A DNA stretch of 64,000 bases, taken from the NCBI GenBank assembly GCA_964626055.1, contig CAZVDF010000008.1, forward strand, positions 29,519-93,518, written 5' to 3'. The notes below the pieces were generated by a model. The model was not told the DNA's origin and searched no databases. It saw only the letters and a list, made by a program, of their open reading frames with translations. The DNA is from JAFGSG01 sp964626055. Its GTDB lineage: Bacteria; Spirochaetota; UBA4802; JAFGDQ01. Each line of letters opens with the position of its first letter. Position 1 is the stretch's first letter. Shown one piece after another: positions 34,675 to 44,572 of the stretch. The position numbers were made by a program, and so were the translations under genes.

Positions 34675-36813
34675 ATGACAATATTACTCAAAAAATTCAT
34701 CTTACTTCTCATTATCCTTTTAAGCCTGACAGGCGGCGCAAATGCCCTGCCTTCTTTCAAAGAAGTGCGCAAGTCATACAATAAATCGGACTGCATGCTT
34801 CTTGACCGGTACGGCGAACCGTTATATGAACTGCGAACCGATAACCAAACAAGGAGACTGGACTGGACGAACCTGAGCGACATATCCCCTGCCCTCCTGC
34901 TGGCAGTCCTGTTCGCGGAAGACAGGCGATTTTTTGAACATGAGGGCGTAGATTATTTATCTATGGGCGCCGCGTTTCTCAGAGGTATGGAGGGCGATGC
35001 CATGAGAGGAGCGAGCACAATAACAATGCAGCTTGCCTCCATGCTTAATAGTGACCTTCAGCCGAAAAAAGGCAGGAGAAACATATTTCAGAAAACATCG
35101 CAGATAGCAGAAGCCCGCGGACTTGAAAAGCAATGGAGCAAGCGCGACATACTGGAAGCGTATTTAAACCTGGTCTCATTCAGAGGAGAGCTTGCGGGAA
35201 TAAACGCAGCCTCGCGCGGGCTTTACGGAAAAGCTCCTCACGGCCTCAACCGGAGCGAATCGCTTGTTCTTGCTTCGCTTATAAGATCGCCGAACGCGCG
35301 CGCCGCAGAAATTTTTACAAGGGCGTGCATTTTAAAAAAAGTGCTTGGATGGGAAACGGAAGAGAGCGAAATCGGCGCGTCAATAAAGCCCGCGCTGGGA
35401 TCCTCGTTCCCGAAGCCGGCCTCCGATCTTGCTCCGCATGCAGCGCGGCTTCTCATAAAAAAAACTTCCTCCGGAAACATACGCTGTACGATCGACGGCA
35501 GGCTGCAGCGTTTTATCCTAGAACGGCTGAACGACCAGCTCGGCAGCTTAAGCAGGCAGAGCGTATCCGAGGGAGCGGCTCTTGTAATATTAAACAAATC
35601 GGGCGAGGTGCTCGCTTACGCGAGCTTCACTAACGATCCCGGGCGCAACCGATATGTTGACGGAGTACGGGCAAAAAGGCAGGCAGGATCAACTCTTAAA
35701 CCATTTCTATACGGGCTTGCCTTTGAAAAAAAAATTCTTACGCCTGCTTCAATTCTGGAAGACGCCCCCCTGGATATGGCCGTGCAGTCCGGAATATACA
35801 GGCCGAACAATTACGAGGGAGACTTCAAAGGAATGGTCACGGCCAGATCGGCGCTGGCTTCGTCTTTAAATATACCAGCAGTAAGGACTCTGTACCTGAC
35901 AGGGCTCGAAGCATTTCTCGCAAAGCTCAGGCGTCTCGGTATCAAAGGCCTTAATGAATCGGGAAATTATTACGGTCTCTCCATGGCTCTCGGCTCCGTC
36001 GATGTAAGCCTTTGGGAGCTCACCAACGCTTACCGCTGTCTGGCTAATGAAGGCTTGCTCTCCGAACCAAGCTTTAAGTTTAAAGCCGATACTACGGTAC
36101 GGCAAAAGCGCATATATTCCCGCGAGTCTGCCTTTCTTATATCGGACATCCTGTCGGACAGGGAAGCGAGAAGCGCGACCTTCGGATTGGAGAATCCGCT
36201 CGCAACCAGATTCTGGACGGCAGTAAAGACCGGCACAAGCAAGGATATGCGGGACAACTGGTGCGTGGGATATTCCCGGGAATATACGGCCGGAGTCTGG
36301 GTCGGCAACTTCTCGGGCGAAGCCATGCGGAACGTGAGCGGCATATCCGGGGCAGCGCCTGTATGGATTGAAATAATGAACAGGTTGCGCAATGAAAAGC
36401 ACAGGCCGCGTAACCAAAAAACTCCCCTGATAGTTAAAAAAGATATAAACTTTCAAAATAGCGTCGACCGGCCCAGAGCGGAATACTTCATAAAAGGCAC
36501 CGAACCCGGCAACGCATTGCAAAGAACAGGCCAGTTAAACCGGCGTATCGTTTACCCGCCGGATGGAGCGATTCTTGCGATCGATCCCGACATTCCGCAG
36601 GATCTGCAGAGAGTTTTCTTTTTATCACACCCCGGAGACAAAAATTCCAGGTGGCAGCTCAACAATAAACCTGTAAGCGAAACCGGTATGAACGGGCAGA
36701 GCTGGGATCCCCTCCCTGGTCTGCACACTCTTTCGCTCTGCGACGATGAAGGACGCGTAATTGACACTGTGCGCTTTGAAGTCCGCGGAGATATTAGAAA
36801 GCGGCACGATTAA
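34675..36813 (+). CDS. pbpC: Penicillin-binding protein 1C
   Basis: 712 aa bifunctional peptidoglycan synthase. Signal/anchor at residues 4-22. The glycosyltransferase domain has EDRRFFEHEGVD (catalytic E82) and RGASTITMQLA. The transpeptidase domain shows STLK (Ser339-Lys342), SLN and KTGT (518-521). The C-terminal ~90 residues form the extra domain typical of PbpC (RRIVYPPDGAILAIDPDIP onward). It is paired with the thioester alpha-2-macroglobulin as in E. coli pbpC-yfhM. The start has no strong ribosome site. Confidence 0.93.
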   Translation: MTILLKKFILLLIILLSLTGGANALPSFKEVRKSYNKSDCMLLDRYGEPLYELRTDNQTRRLDWTNLSDISPALLLAVLFAEDRRFFEHEGVDYLSMGAAFLRGMEGDAMRGASTITMQLASMLNSDLQPKKGRRNIFQKTSQIAEARGLEKQWSKRDILEAYLNLVSFRGELAGINAASRGLYGKAPHGLNRSESLVLASLIRSPNARAAEIFTRACILKKVLGWETEESEIGASIKPALGSSFPKPASDLAPHAARLLIKKTSSGNIRCTIDGRLQRFILERLNDQLGSLSRQSVSEGAALVILNKSGEVLAYASFTNDPGRNRYVDGVRAKRQAGSTLKPFLYGLAFEKKILTPASILEDAPLDMAVQSGIYRPNNYEGDFKGMVTARSALASSLNIPAVRTLYLTGLEAFLAKLRRLGIKGLNESGNYYGLSMALGSVDVSLWELTNAYRCLANEGLLSEPSFKFKADTTVRQKRIYSRESAFLISDILSDREARSATFGLENPLATRFWTAVKTGTSKDMRDNWCVGYSREYTAGVWVGNFSGEAMRNVSGISGAAPVWIEIMNRLRNEKHRPRNQKTPLIVKKDINFQNSVDRPRAEYFIKGTEPGNALQRTGQLNRRIVYPPDGAILAIDPDIPQDLQRVFFLSHPGDKNSRWQLNNKPVSETGMNGQSWDPLPGLHTLSLCDDEGRVIDTVRFEVRGDIRKRHD

Positions 36814-36937
36814 CATATTTTAAAATTTTATTTTCTAAAAATTATTCTTGTAACCTCGGCTTTTTAATATAGCTTATCAGATATGAGATTGCGATATTTA
36901 TACTGATTGGGCAAAGTAGAAACCGGAGAGAAGTGCT

Positions 36938-36992
36938 GGAAGCCATCTTGAAATTATTTTCTATTTGAATCACTAATTTTAAGATAACCCCC
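36938..36992. repeat. R5 short inverted repeat
   Basis: GGAAGCCATCTTGAAATTA at the left and TAATTTTAAGATAACCCCC at the right form an imperfect inverted pair. It lies between the convergent pbpC and RDD genes. Confidence 0.45.
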
Positions 36993-37007
36993 AATTTATT
37001 TATTCGG

Positions 37008-37736
37008 CTATCCGGAAAAATAATTATAATCTTTCAATATTGTCGTTAGGAACTGGACAGGCTCTATCCTCGATCTTATCCCGAGTTTCTTTTCAACAGC
37101 CTTCTTTGTTTTTTTCACAAGATCGCCGAACACTTTTTTGCTTTTGATCGAGTCTGCCGAATTAAGCACTTCTTTGATCACACCTGCAGTCCCGGCGTCC
37201 AGCCCGGCTGCTTCAGGGAATCGCGGCTTATAATTCTCTTCAATTTTCGTAAAAATCGTATCGTGAAGCCCGACGGATTTTTTCATCCGTACTACCGTGG
37301 TGCCTGCGGCGATGTCGCCGAGCCGCTGTCCCCTGCCGTTTATAGCGATCGTAATAATGGCCACCGCGCCTATCAATATGCTGATATCGATAAGGCGGAA
37401 CATCCATCTGATAATATAATCCCAGGCCGAAGGCCTGGAGCCGTCAAGTTTGACTACCTTTATCCGTTTAATACGCTTGCCGAAACTCTGCCCGTTTAAA
37501 AATATTTCGCACGCCAGATCGTATAAAAACGCAGGCACGGCAAAAACAATAATATAAAATGCAAATCCGGGATTCATCCCTGTCCTTGAAAGGAAGTAAG
37601 CCACTACGCCCATTGCCAGATAATATCCTAATATGATTATATAATCCGCAAGCAAAGCGAGAATACGGTCGCCTATGTTTGCAAGTTCATACTCAATATC
37701 CACATTCTGGCTGGTTGTTATAGATACGTTGCTCAT
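37008..37736 (-). CDS. RDD family membrane protein
   Basis: 242 aa. The RDD domain occupies residues 10-150 with three to four membrane segments (ALLADYIIILGYYLAMGVV, GFAFYIIVFAVPAFLYDLA) and the signature NGQSFGKRIKRIKVVKLDG and NGRGQRLGDIAAGTTVV. The C-terminal 80 residues are cytoplasmic. Function is unclear; RDD proteins are common in the MoxR/DUF58/SpoIIM clusters. ATG at 37736 follows AGGAATAAAG. Confidence 0.88.
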   Translation of the reverse strand: MSNVSITTSQNVDIEYELANIGDRILALLADYIIILGYYLAMGVVAYFLSRTGMNPGFAFYIIVFAVPAFLYDLACEIFLNGQSFGKRIKRIKVVKLDGSRPSAWDYIIRWMFRLIDISILIGAVAIITIAINGRGQRLGDIAAGTTVVRMKKSVGLHDTIFTKIEENYKPRFPEAAGLDAGTAGVIKEVLNSADSIKSKKVFGDLVKKTKKAVEKKLGIRSRIEPVQFLTTILKDYNYFSG

Positions 37737-37799
37737 ACTTTATTCCTATTACATTAACCTACATACGATCCGGCTGGATTATGGATTAGCTATCTATTC

Positions 37800-39134
37800 T
37801 TAAAGCATCCCCCTCGCCTTTATTTCCAGATATTTATTTATTGCGTCGGCAGTCAGCTCGCCCGGCGAGGTGAGAAGAGCAATGGACGCGTTATTGCCGA
37901 GCTCTTTAACGATCTGTCTCTTTTCAAAATCGAATTTCTCGGCAATGGTTTTTGTATAGATTTCCTCTGTCGTAGACGGCCTGCTTTTAAGCAATTCCTC
38001 CAGTTCGGTATTTTTAAAAAAAACAACTACGAGCGTGTGTTTTTTCCCGATACGCCTGAAAAAATTTATATTTCTCTTAAATGATGACAGAGTCTCAAAA
38101 TTCGTAAATAAAAAAATAAGGCTGCGCTGGTTTAATTTCCTGGAAAGTATTGAATAAAGATGCTCGTAATCCGCTTCCTTAAAATCCGTATTAAGCTTGT
38201 ATAACGATTCCAGGATTTTGTGCATCTGCGACTGCTTCCTGTCCGCCGGTAAAACCATCGGAACAGTATCGGAGTAAGCGACCAGCCCGAATTTATCCTG
38301 CTTATACAAGGCAATTGACGAAAGTATCAGACTTGAATTGATCGCATAGTCGAGGAGAGTCATGCCTTCAAAAGGCATCTTCATAACGCGGCTCATGTCT
38401 ATTATGCTGTAGACGGGCTGCGATTTTTCATCTTCATACTGGTTGACCATTATACCGCTTTTACGGGCAGTCGCTTTCCAGTTTATTGTTCTGTAGTCGT
38501 CGCCGGAAACATATCGTCTTATATGATCGAATTCCATTGTATGCCCCACCCTGCGGATCTTTTTTATTCCGGCGTCAGCCAGCCGGTTCGAAACTGCAAG
38601 CAACTCGTATTTCTTCATCTGCATAATTGAAGGATATACGGGCACGCTTTCACCGGCAGAAAAGCGGAACCTTCTTTTTATGCATCCGAGAGCCGTTGCC
38701 GCGAAAATATTTAGAGCGCCGAAATTGTACTCCCCGCGCTCAACAGGCCGTAGATTGTATGAGAGCGATTTTTTCTCATCCCTGCGCGCACGGATTCTAA
38801 TGCCGAAATCGCGTTTCTGGAACTGGAAAGGCAACTCATCAATTATGCTAAGGGAGACCCCGAACGGATATCTGTTTTCGATAAAAACAGTAATGATATT
38901 CTCATCACCGTTGGAGAGCCTCTCCGGGCAGCTTCGCCTGCCTTCAAGTTTTTTCCCAGGTACATAAAGCAGTGCTATATCCAGAATTAAAAAAAACACA
39001 GTAAAAAACAAAAAAATCCGCGCTATCAAAAATACTGCGGAATAAAAATATCCGACAATAAAAAGAGCCGACACTGCCGTTAGAAGACCGTACAGGCGCT
39101 CCGTAAAAAAAAGCGACAGGAAAAATTCCCTCAC
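37800..39134 (-). CDS. DUF58 domain protein (vWA-like)
   Basis: 444 aa with two N-terminal membrane segments (residues 1-55) and the DUF58 core around HTMEFDHIRRYVSGDDYRTI and WKATARKSGIMVNQY, then a vWA-type fold with VYSIIDMSRVMKMPFEGMTL. The start is GTG at 39134, and GTGA overlaps the MoxR stop codon by 4 bp. MoxR ATPases act as chaperones on such vWA partners, so the two probably form a complex. Confidence 0.9.
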   Translation of the reverse strand: MREFFLSLFFTERLYGLLTAVSALFIVGYFYSAVFLIARIFLFFTVFFLILDIALLYVPGKKLEGRRSCPERLSNGDENIITVFIENRYPFGVSLSIIDELPFQFQKRDFGIRIRARRDEKKSLSYNLRPVERGEYNFGALNIFAATALGCIKRRFRFSAGESVPVYPSIMQMKKYELLAVSNRLADAGIKKIRRVGHTMEFDHIRRYVSGDDYRTINWKATARKSGIMVNQYEDEKSQPVYSIIDMSRVMKMPFEGMTLLDYAINSSLILSSIALYKQDKFGLVAYSDTVPMVLPADRKQSQMHKILESLYKLNTDFKEADYEHLYSILSRKLNQRSLIFLFTNFETLSSFKRNINFFRRIGKKHTLVVVFFKNTELEELLKSRPSTTEEIYTKTIAEKFDFEKRQIVKELGNNASIALLTSPGELTADAINKYLEIKARGML

Positions 39135-40111
39135 CTGGGGACCTCCACTTTTGTGATGATATCCTTTATGATGTCATCCGTCCGCGACCCTTCCATTTCT
39201 TTCTCGGGCGTAAGTATCAGTCTGTGACGAAGCGCGGGGTACACGATAAATTGTATGTCGTCCGGCGTGACAAAGTCGCGTCCGTTAATGATAGCGATCG
39301 CTTTTGCTCCGTAGGCGATCGAAAGCGACGCGCGAGGGGATCCTCCCAGGACAAGCCCGCTGTGGCTGCGCGTTTCGTGCACGATGCGCGCGATATATTC
39401 TGCAAGATTTTCCTCTATATGCACGGCAAAGACCGCTTTTGAAAGTTCAATAAGTTTTGCTGCGTTCAGAACGGGCTTTACAGATTCAATCTCGCTGCTG
39501 TAAGCAGTATTCTGGAACCTGTTAATAATACTTATTTCCTGCTCGAGAGACGGATACTCGACCTGAATTTTGAATAAAAAGCGATCCAGCTGGGCTTCCG
39601 GCAGACGGTATGTGCCTTCGTGCTCAACAGGGTTCTGGGTTGCGACAACTATGAACGGCATTTGCATCTCGTATGTCATGCCGTCGACAGTGACCTGCTT
39701 CTCTTCCATTACTTCGATAAGAGCCGACTGCGTCTTTGCAGGAGCGCGGTTAACTTCGTCAACCAGCACAACGCCGGCGAATATGGGACCGCGGCGGAAC
39801 TCGAACTCGGATTTCTTCGCATTATACACCGACGTACCGAGAACATCGGAAGGCATCAGATCGGGAGTGAACTGGATGCGCGAAAAATCTATCCCGAGAG
39901 TCTTCGCGAAAAGCTTTGCTGAAAGCGTTTTCGCGATTCCCGGCACGCCTTCAATGAGGATATGGCCGCCTGTCAGTATTGCCGCGGACAGAAGCTGTAT
40001 CATCGCGTCCTGTCCTATGATGATCTTTCTTATTTCTTCCCGAACTTTCTCCAGCAGCTTCTGGATGTTCTCAAGATTAATCCTCGGTTTAAAAACTTTT
40101 TCCTGCGCCAT
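39131..40111 (-). CDS. MoxR family AAA+ ATPase
   Basis: 326 aa. Walker A is GVPGIAKTL, Walker B LVDEVNRAPAKTQSALIEVMEE, and sensor 1 VVATQNPVEHEGTYRLPEAQLDRF. This is the MRP/MoxR subfamily that works with DUF58/vWA proteins, and the two overlap by 4 bp. ATG at 40111 follows AAGGAG. Confidence 0.95.
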   Translation of the reverse strand: MAQEKVFKPRINLENIQKLLEKVREEIRKIIIGQDAMIQLLSAAILTGGHILIEGVPGIAKTLSAKLFAKTLGIDFSRIQFTPDLMPSDVLGTSVYNAKKSEFEFRRGPIFAGVVLVDEVNRAPAKTQSALIEVMEEKQVTVDGMTYEMQMPFIVVATQNPVEHEGTYRLPEAQLDRFLFKIQVEYPSLEQEISIINRFQNTAYSSEIESVKPVLNAAKLIELSKAVFAVHIEENLAEYIARIVHETRSHSGLVLGGSPRASLSIAYGAKAIAIINGRDFVTPDDIQFIVYPALRHRLILTPEKEMEGSRTDDIIKDIITKVEVPR

Positions 40112-40236
40112 ATGTGCTCCTTATTCCATGATATATTGAATTTTCATAAAATAATCTGTCACAGTTTCTTCAATTCTCATGCCCATTTCTCCCTTAAAGG
40201 GATTGTTTGCAAAGTTCATTACTTTTGCCCCCCCTA

Positions 40237-40285
40237 AAGGAAGAGTTGAAAACTAAAGCCCCCTTAAGGGGGTTTGGGGGCCCCC
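40237..40285. repeat. C-rich repeat overlapping the end of the DUF4350 gene
   Basis: GCCCCCTTAAGGGGG hairpin followed by TTTGGGGGCCCCCTC. The last about ten codons of the DUF4350 gene (RGGPQTPLRGL) are formed by this repeat, so the insertion has replaced the original C-terminus. Confidence 0.5.
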
Positions 40286-41452
40286 TCTATACACACCATC
40301 AATCTTTTTATTCAGTTCCATAAGCTCCCGCTCTTTTACGCGCTCTTTTTTACGAATATAATCAATAAAAGAAAATGTCTCCTGAATCTCTATAAATGTT
40401 AATCCGGTTCTTGACGCGAGCCTGGTATAAAAAGCGTCGTTCAGCTCGCGCGTATCCAGGTACAGGCGCGTCCGTATATGATCCATAAAATGTATTATCT
40501 TTTTTTGTGCAATATTTTTATGGTCCTTATTACGGTAATAAAGACTGCCGACCGTTGTAACGAATTCCAGGGTTGTATTAAGAACGGGGGGAACAACGGG
40601 GATAATACGCTGTTTTCTCTTTGCTCCGCTGATTATGACAAGCGCGATGGTAATCATGCCCGTGATATACCCCCACCTGAGCTGATCCCTGTTCAGAATA
40701 AATCTCAGCGGCGTCCGGGTTTCAAGCCTGCCTATTTTATAGAACTCATCCCATAAAACATTATGCACCGGCAGATATGAAAGCGCAATAAACGGATAAT
40801 CGCTTTCTGCGGAGACTATGCAATAATTGGTAAACGCTAGAGGAACGGAGGAAAGATAAAAAAAACCTCTGCCGTGTTTCACGCGTATATAAACAGGATC
40901 ATTTTTTTCATTCACGGACAGTATGGTTGTTCGCTTTTTGTCGAATTTCGAAAAATAATAGGCGCCGCCTTCCAGCCTTAGATCATATTCTCTCCCGCTT
41001 AATCCGGGATTTACAAAACGAACTCTCATAGACGTAACAATTTCATTATAACTGCCGGATTCAATGCCCAGCCCGCCGGCAAATTTCTTATTATCCGCAT
41101 CCGAAAACATATTCGCAGCCACAAAAGCCGTATTGCCTGCGGAAACAAATCTTAAAAGCTCGCGGCTGTCGAGCTCATCGAAGACGCACCTGTTGTTTAG
41201 TAAAATATAATTATAATTCCTGTAATTTTTGTCCTTTAATGTTAAGTACAGCGGTTCGTGCAGCGTTGCAATTGTTTTATTCGGGAAAATCGTCTTCGCG
41301 AAACTATACAGAAGATAATTTCCGTAAGGATCTTTGCTGTAGCGCGAGAAGCTCATAGTCCAGTCAGGTTCCTTAGGTGTAAAGATTTCAACAAGCACGA
41401 TAGCCAGGAGGAGAAGTGAAATGCCCGCAATATATACTGTCTTCCTATTCAC
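40253..41452 (-). CDS. DUF4350 domain membrane protein
   Basis: 399 aa with an N-terminal membrane segment (about 8-25), a DUF4350-like core (DWTMSFSRYSKDPYGNYLLY, where this family starts, to VLWDEFYKIG) and a second membrane segment at about residues 260-278 (YITGMITIALVIIS). The start is GTG at 41452, overlapping the previous gene by 8 bp. It belongs to the MoxR/DUF58/SpoIIM cluster. Its C-terminus is a repeat-encoded tail. Confidence 0.8.
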   Translation of the reverse strand: MNRKTVYIAGISLLLLAIVLVEIFTPKEPDWTMSFSRYSKDPYGNYLLYSFAKTIFPNKTIATLHEPLYLTLKDKNYRNYNYILLNNRCVFDELDSRELLRFVSAGNTAFVAANMFSDADNKKFAGGLGIESGSYNEIVTSMRVRFVNPGLSGREYDLRLEGGAYYFSKFDKKRTTILSVNEKNDPVYIRVKHGRGFFYLSSVPLAFTNYCIVSAESDYPFIALSYLPVHNVLWDEFYKIGRLETRTPLRFILNRDQLRWGYITGMITIALVIISGAKRKQRIIPVVPPVLNTTLEFVTTVGSLYYRNKDHKNIAQKKIIHFMDHIRTRLYLDTRELNDAFYTRLASRTGLTFIEIQETFSFIDYIRKKERVKERELMELNKKIDGVYRGGPQTPLRGL

Positions 41453-42200
41453 GGGGAACTCCGGCCTGAACGGATAAGTCGAAGGATCTGAAACGTTCGT
41501 TCATCCTGTCCAGAAAATTTTTATCTATCTCAAAGTTGCCGTACCAGACATATTCAAAAATGTTAACCAGCTCACTGAACGACGATCTGACCGGCTGCAG
41601 GCTCAATTCTTTGGCATAATCGCGATTTGTCTTTTCATTTTTCCATACGATGACCCCTTTTTCGGAAAGATTCCTGAGAGATTTAAGGAACCTGTAACGA
41701 AGCGCCATGCGGTATTCGTTATTTTCCATGAATTTTTTAATCATAACATCGAAATCGATCTCATAGATATTCTCTTCTGTATAATAGCTTAGTTCGCCGG
41801 TACTGGCTTTTTTCCGCAAAAACAGTCCGAAGAAATCGCCGCGTCTTAAAGCGATCACGACAATTGCAAGAGCCGCTGCCATTATAATAAACGGAAAAAC
41901 TCGCCAGAAAGGCTGAGCTTCCTTTGAGAAAATACGCGAAAAAAAATGCCTGTTGAGCCGGTCAAACCACCTGCTTAAAATATCCGCTGCCGTGTTGCCG
42001 GTAACAAGTTTCTTTTCGTACTGAAAGTCCTTATTATTCCGGATGCGGTCAAGCTCCTGCCTGCCTGGAATTCGCAGAGCAACAGTGCTGTTGTCATGCA
42101 GTTTAATATCTTTCTCCTTTGCCCCGTGAACACGGTTTTTTGAGAGGGATAACTGGCAGATAATAAAAATAATATTTATGCAAATTAATATCTTTTTCAT
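41445..42200 (-). CDS. DUF4129-like membrane protein
   Basis: 251 aa: signal peptide, one central membrane segment (FPFIIMAAALAIVVIALRRG), and a cytoplasmic C-terminal part (YRMALRYRFLKSLRNLSEKG, then FSELVNIFEYVWYGNFEID) that matches the DUF4129 pattern, next to DUF4350 as usual. Start two bases after the stop codon of the preceding membrane-protein gene. Confidence 0.75.
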   Translation of the reverse strand: MKKILICINIIFIICQLSLSKNRVHGAKEKDIKLHDNSTVALRIPGRQELDRIRNNKDFQYEKKLVTGNTAADILSRWFDRLNRHFFSRIFSKEAQPFWRVFPFIIMAAALAIVVIALRRGDFFGLFLRKKASTGELSYYTEENIYEIDFDVMIKKFMENNEYRMALRYRFLKSLRNLSEKGVIVWKNEKTNRDYAKELSLQPVRSSFSELVNIFEYVWYGNFEIDKNFLDRMNERFRSFDLSVQAGVPRE

Positions 42201-42202
42201 TT

Positions 42203-43123
42203 TTATTCCAGATTTTCCACTTTGGCAAAAAGCGAAGAAGCCTCTTTCCTTTCCCTCAGATTAAAGAAGTGCAGCGCCGCGGATGTAAGGGGGATCATAT
42301 ACATAAGCGAGCCTAAAAACGCCAGGAAAAGATACGTGACCGTAAAAAGCACGGAAAGCAAAGTCCCGCTCATTTTCTCCATTCCGTGAAATGCGAAAAT
42401 GAAAATTACGCCATAATACGGGACTGAAGCGATCAGTGCAAAGATCATCCAGACTATCATTATCACGTTTATAAGCCCGAATGTATACCACCATTTGCCT
42501 GCCACTATACTTATCGATCGTATTATCGCGCCGAAAGCTCTCTTCCTCTCATAGACAATAATAAACAGGACCGGATAAAGAGAAGTCACGAGATAAGTTC
42601 CTAAAATAAAAGCTGAAAAAAAGCCAAGGACTGCGGCCAGCACTTCGGATAACAATACTCCTATCGCAACTATTATCCCGACAATGATCGCGGTTAATAC
42701 TCCAAGCAGAAAAAACAGGCCTATTAAATTAAGCAGAACACGGATAAAATCTTTTTTTATCCCGGACCAGAGATTCGCGAGCGATATTACGCCTCCCTTC
42801 CCGTCAATATACAGTTTGATATAATTATAATTCACACATACCAGCAAAACGAAATATATCATGCCGAGAACTGCTTCAGCTATCAGGACAACCCAGAAAT
42901 AAGGCGGCAATGAAGTCAGCTTTCCGGCATACATGTTCATAATGTTCACGCCGAATATGCTCATCCATAATATCAGTATAAGAAAACTGGGGGTCATTAT
43001 TATTAAAACGCTTTTCGCTAAGGGTTTAAAGTTTTTAATTATAAAATCAAAAGTATCGCCTATGATACTTCCGAAATCACGCGCCTTTTGAAATTCAATA
43101 AAAATGCTCTTTTCATTTTCCAT
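42203..43123 (-). CDS. Polytopic membrane protein of the MoxR cluster
   Basis: 306 aa with about six long hydrophobic segments (for example SVLIIMTPSFLILILWMSIF, VLIAEAVLGMIYFVLLVCVNY, LLNLIGLFFLLGVLTAIIVG). The charged N-terminus starts FQKARDFGSIIGDTFDFIIK, a signature of the glycerophosphodiester-phosphodiesterase-like membrane domain proteins found beside DUF4129/DUF4350 genes. No catalytic domain is visible. It probably helps to assemble the cluster products. Confidence 0.7.
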   Translation of the reverse strand: MENEKSIFIEFQKARDFGSIIGDTFDFIIKNFKPLAKSVLIIMTPSFLILILWMSIFGVNIMNMYAGKLTSLPPYFWVVLIAEAVLGMIYFVLLVCVNYNYIKLYIDGKGGVISLANLWSGIKKDFIRVLLNLIGLFFLLGVLTAIIVGIIVAIGVLLSEVLAAVLGFFSAFILGTYLVTSLYPVLFIIVYERKRAFGAIIRSISIVAGKWWYTFGLINVIMIVWMIFALIASVPYYGVIFIFAFHGMEKMSGTLLSVLFTVTYLFLAFLGSLMYMIPLTSAALHFFNLRERKEASSLFAKVENLE

Positions 43124-43193
43124 AAGAAGTCTCCTTTGTGGAGTTTTAATTCATTATGCTTTTTATTCTTCTTAAATCGATATTACCCTTAGT

Positions 43194-43335
43194 ACCCTAT
43201 CCCCGTGCGTACCCTCCCCCTGGGACAAAGGGGGCACCAGTCTGAATGGTCCAACAAAAAATTTTATAAGATATGTATCATCCGATAATGCGGATAAACA
43301 AAATCTTTAATGCCCCCTCCGGGGGTTAGGGGGCC
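43194..43335. repeat. R3 C-rich palindromic element
   Basis: The left end is CCCTATCCCCGTGCG followed by CCTCCCCCTGGGACAAAGGG. The right end has CCCCCTCCGGGGG with TTAGGGGGCC (minus strand CCCCC-GGA-GGGGG). The interior includes ATCCG-ATAATG-CGGAT. It lies between SpoIIM and the rest of the cluster. Confidence 0.6.
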
Positions 43336-43383
43336 GCGTATATTTCAATTAATGAAAATTTTTATAATGTATTTTGTGTCTTA

Positions 43384-44340
43384 TCAGTTTTCTATTGCTT
43401 TTGCTTGAAACGGATAAATGATAAAATACCATATCACAAACAAAAAAGAAAGTCCAATAATTCCAATTCTAAAGCCTGCCGGCATATCGGTATGGCGTGT
43501 AACGAATCCTTCGAGAAAACCAGCAACAATGAACATGGGGACGATTCCTATGATCACCCGTATGCCGCGTTTAACTCCGTTCATGAACGACTGTCTCCGT
43601 GAATAAGTGCCCGGGAAGATAATCCCGCTCCCTATCATAATTCCCGCGCCGCCTGCAATAATGATAGCCGATATTTCAAGCGCGCCGTGTATCCATATTG
43701 TCAGCACGGAATCCAGGAAAAGTCCTTTTTGACAGAAAAAATACTGAAAGGCCCCCAGCATGACGCCGTTGTAGAACAAAACGTAAATGCTGCCGGCTGC
43801 GAAAAGCACTCCAAGAGCAAAAGCGGCAAACGCTGCACGAATATTATTGAGCGTAATCCCGAGAAACATATCGGTTTCGTTCATTTTTTTATAAACAGCC
43901 AGGGGATCGCCTTTCTCGATATTCTCAAGCGTCATATTGACGTAATTATCTCCCATGATCAGCCGGACAAAGGTATTGTCATTTGCAGATGAGACCGCTC
44001 CTATGAACATCGATAAAATAAAAACTGCAAGACCGTATGCGAGATATTTATGGGATCGCTTTATTTCCGCGGGCAAACCGTATTTGAAAAATGAAATTAT
44101 CCTGCCGCTTTTTTCTTTTTTGGTACGGTATATAAGGTGGTAAAATTTACCCGCAAGGTCGTTTAAAAACCTGGTTGTGGCGCTTCCGGGATAAAATGTT
44201 TTTGAGTATGAGAGGTCGTCGGTCAGTTCAATAAAAAATTCCGCGAGCCTGTCCGGATCCTTATTCTTTCTTTTTTTTATAAATTCTTCCGAGTCTTCCC
44301 ACTTGCGTGCGTTTTGCTTTATAAAAAGAATCTCTTTCAC
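43384..44340 (-). CDS. Stage II sporulation protein M (SpoIIM)-like membrane protein
   Basis: 318 aa. After a cytoplasmic N-terminus there are five or so membrane segments (AYGLAVFILSMFIGAVSS, NNIRAAFAAFALGVLFAAGS, and IWIHGALEISAIIIAGGAGI, the SpoIIM signature with HGALE). SpoIIM homologues in non-sporulating diderm bacteria occur with RDD, MoxR and DUF58 genes, as here. The start is GTG at 44340. Confidence 0.9.
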   Translation of the reverse strand: MKEILFIKQNARKWEDSEEFIKKRKNKDPDRLAEFFIELTDDLSYSKTFYPGSATTRFLNDLAGKFYHLIYRTKKEKSGRIISFFKYGLPAEIKRSHKYLAYGLAVFILSMFIGAVSSANDNTFVRLIMGDNYVNMTLENIEKGDPLAVYKKMNETDMFLGITLNNIRAAFAAFALGVLFAAGSIYVLFYNGVMLGAFQYFFCQKGLFLDSVLTIWIHGALEISAIIIAGGAGIMIGSGIIFPGTYSRRQSFMNGVKRGIRVIIGIVPMFIVAGFLEGFVTRHTDMPAGFRIGIIGLSFLFVIWYFIIYPFQAKAIEN

Positions 44341-44572
44341 CGCCGTGCGCTCTCCCCGACCTGGCTGAAATGAACTATATTAAATATGCGGTCAAATACG
44401 AAAAAATACCCCGAAAAGTGATATATGAATTTATGGCGGAAGTCAAGGACAATTCCTGTGCCGTTAAATACGATCATTCAAATATTCTTGACAATAAACG
44501 ACCGATGGCAAAGAACAATTCGTAAGATAATTAAAGAATCATAATTAAAGCTCACGGAGATCTTAAGTCCAA

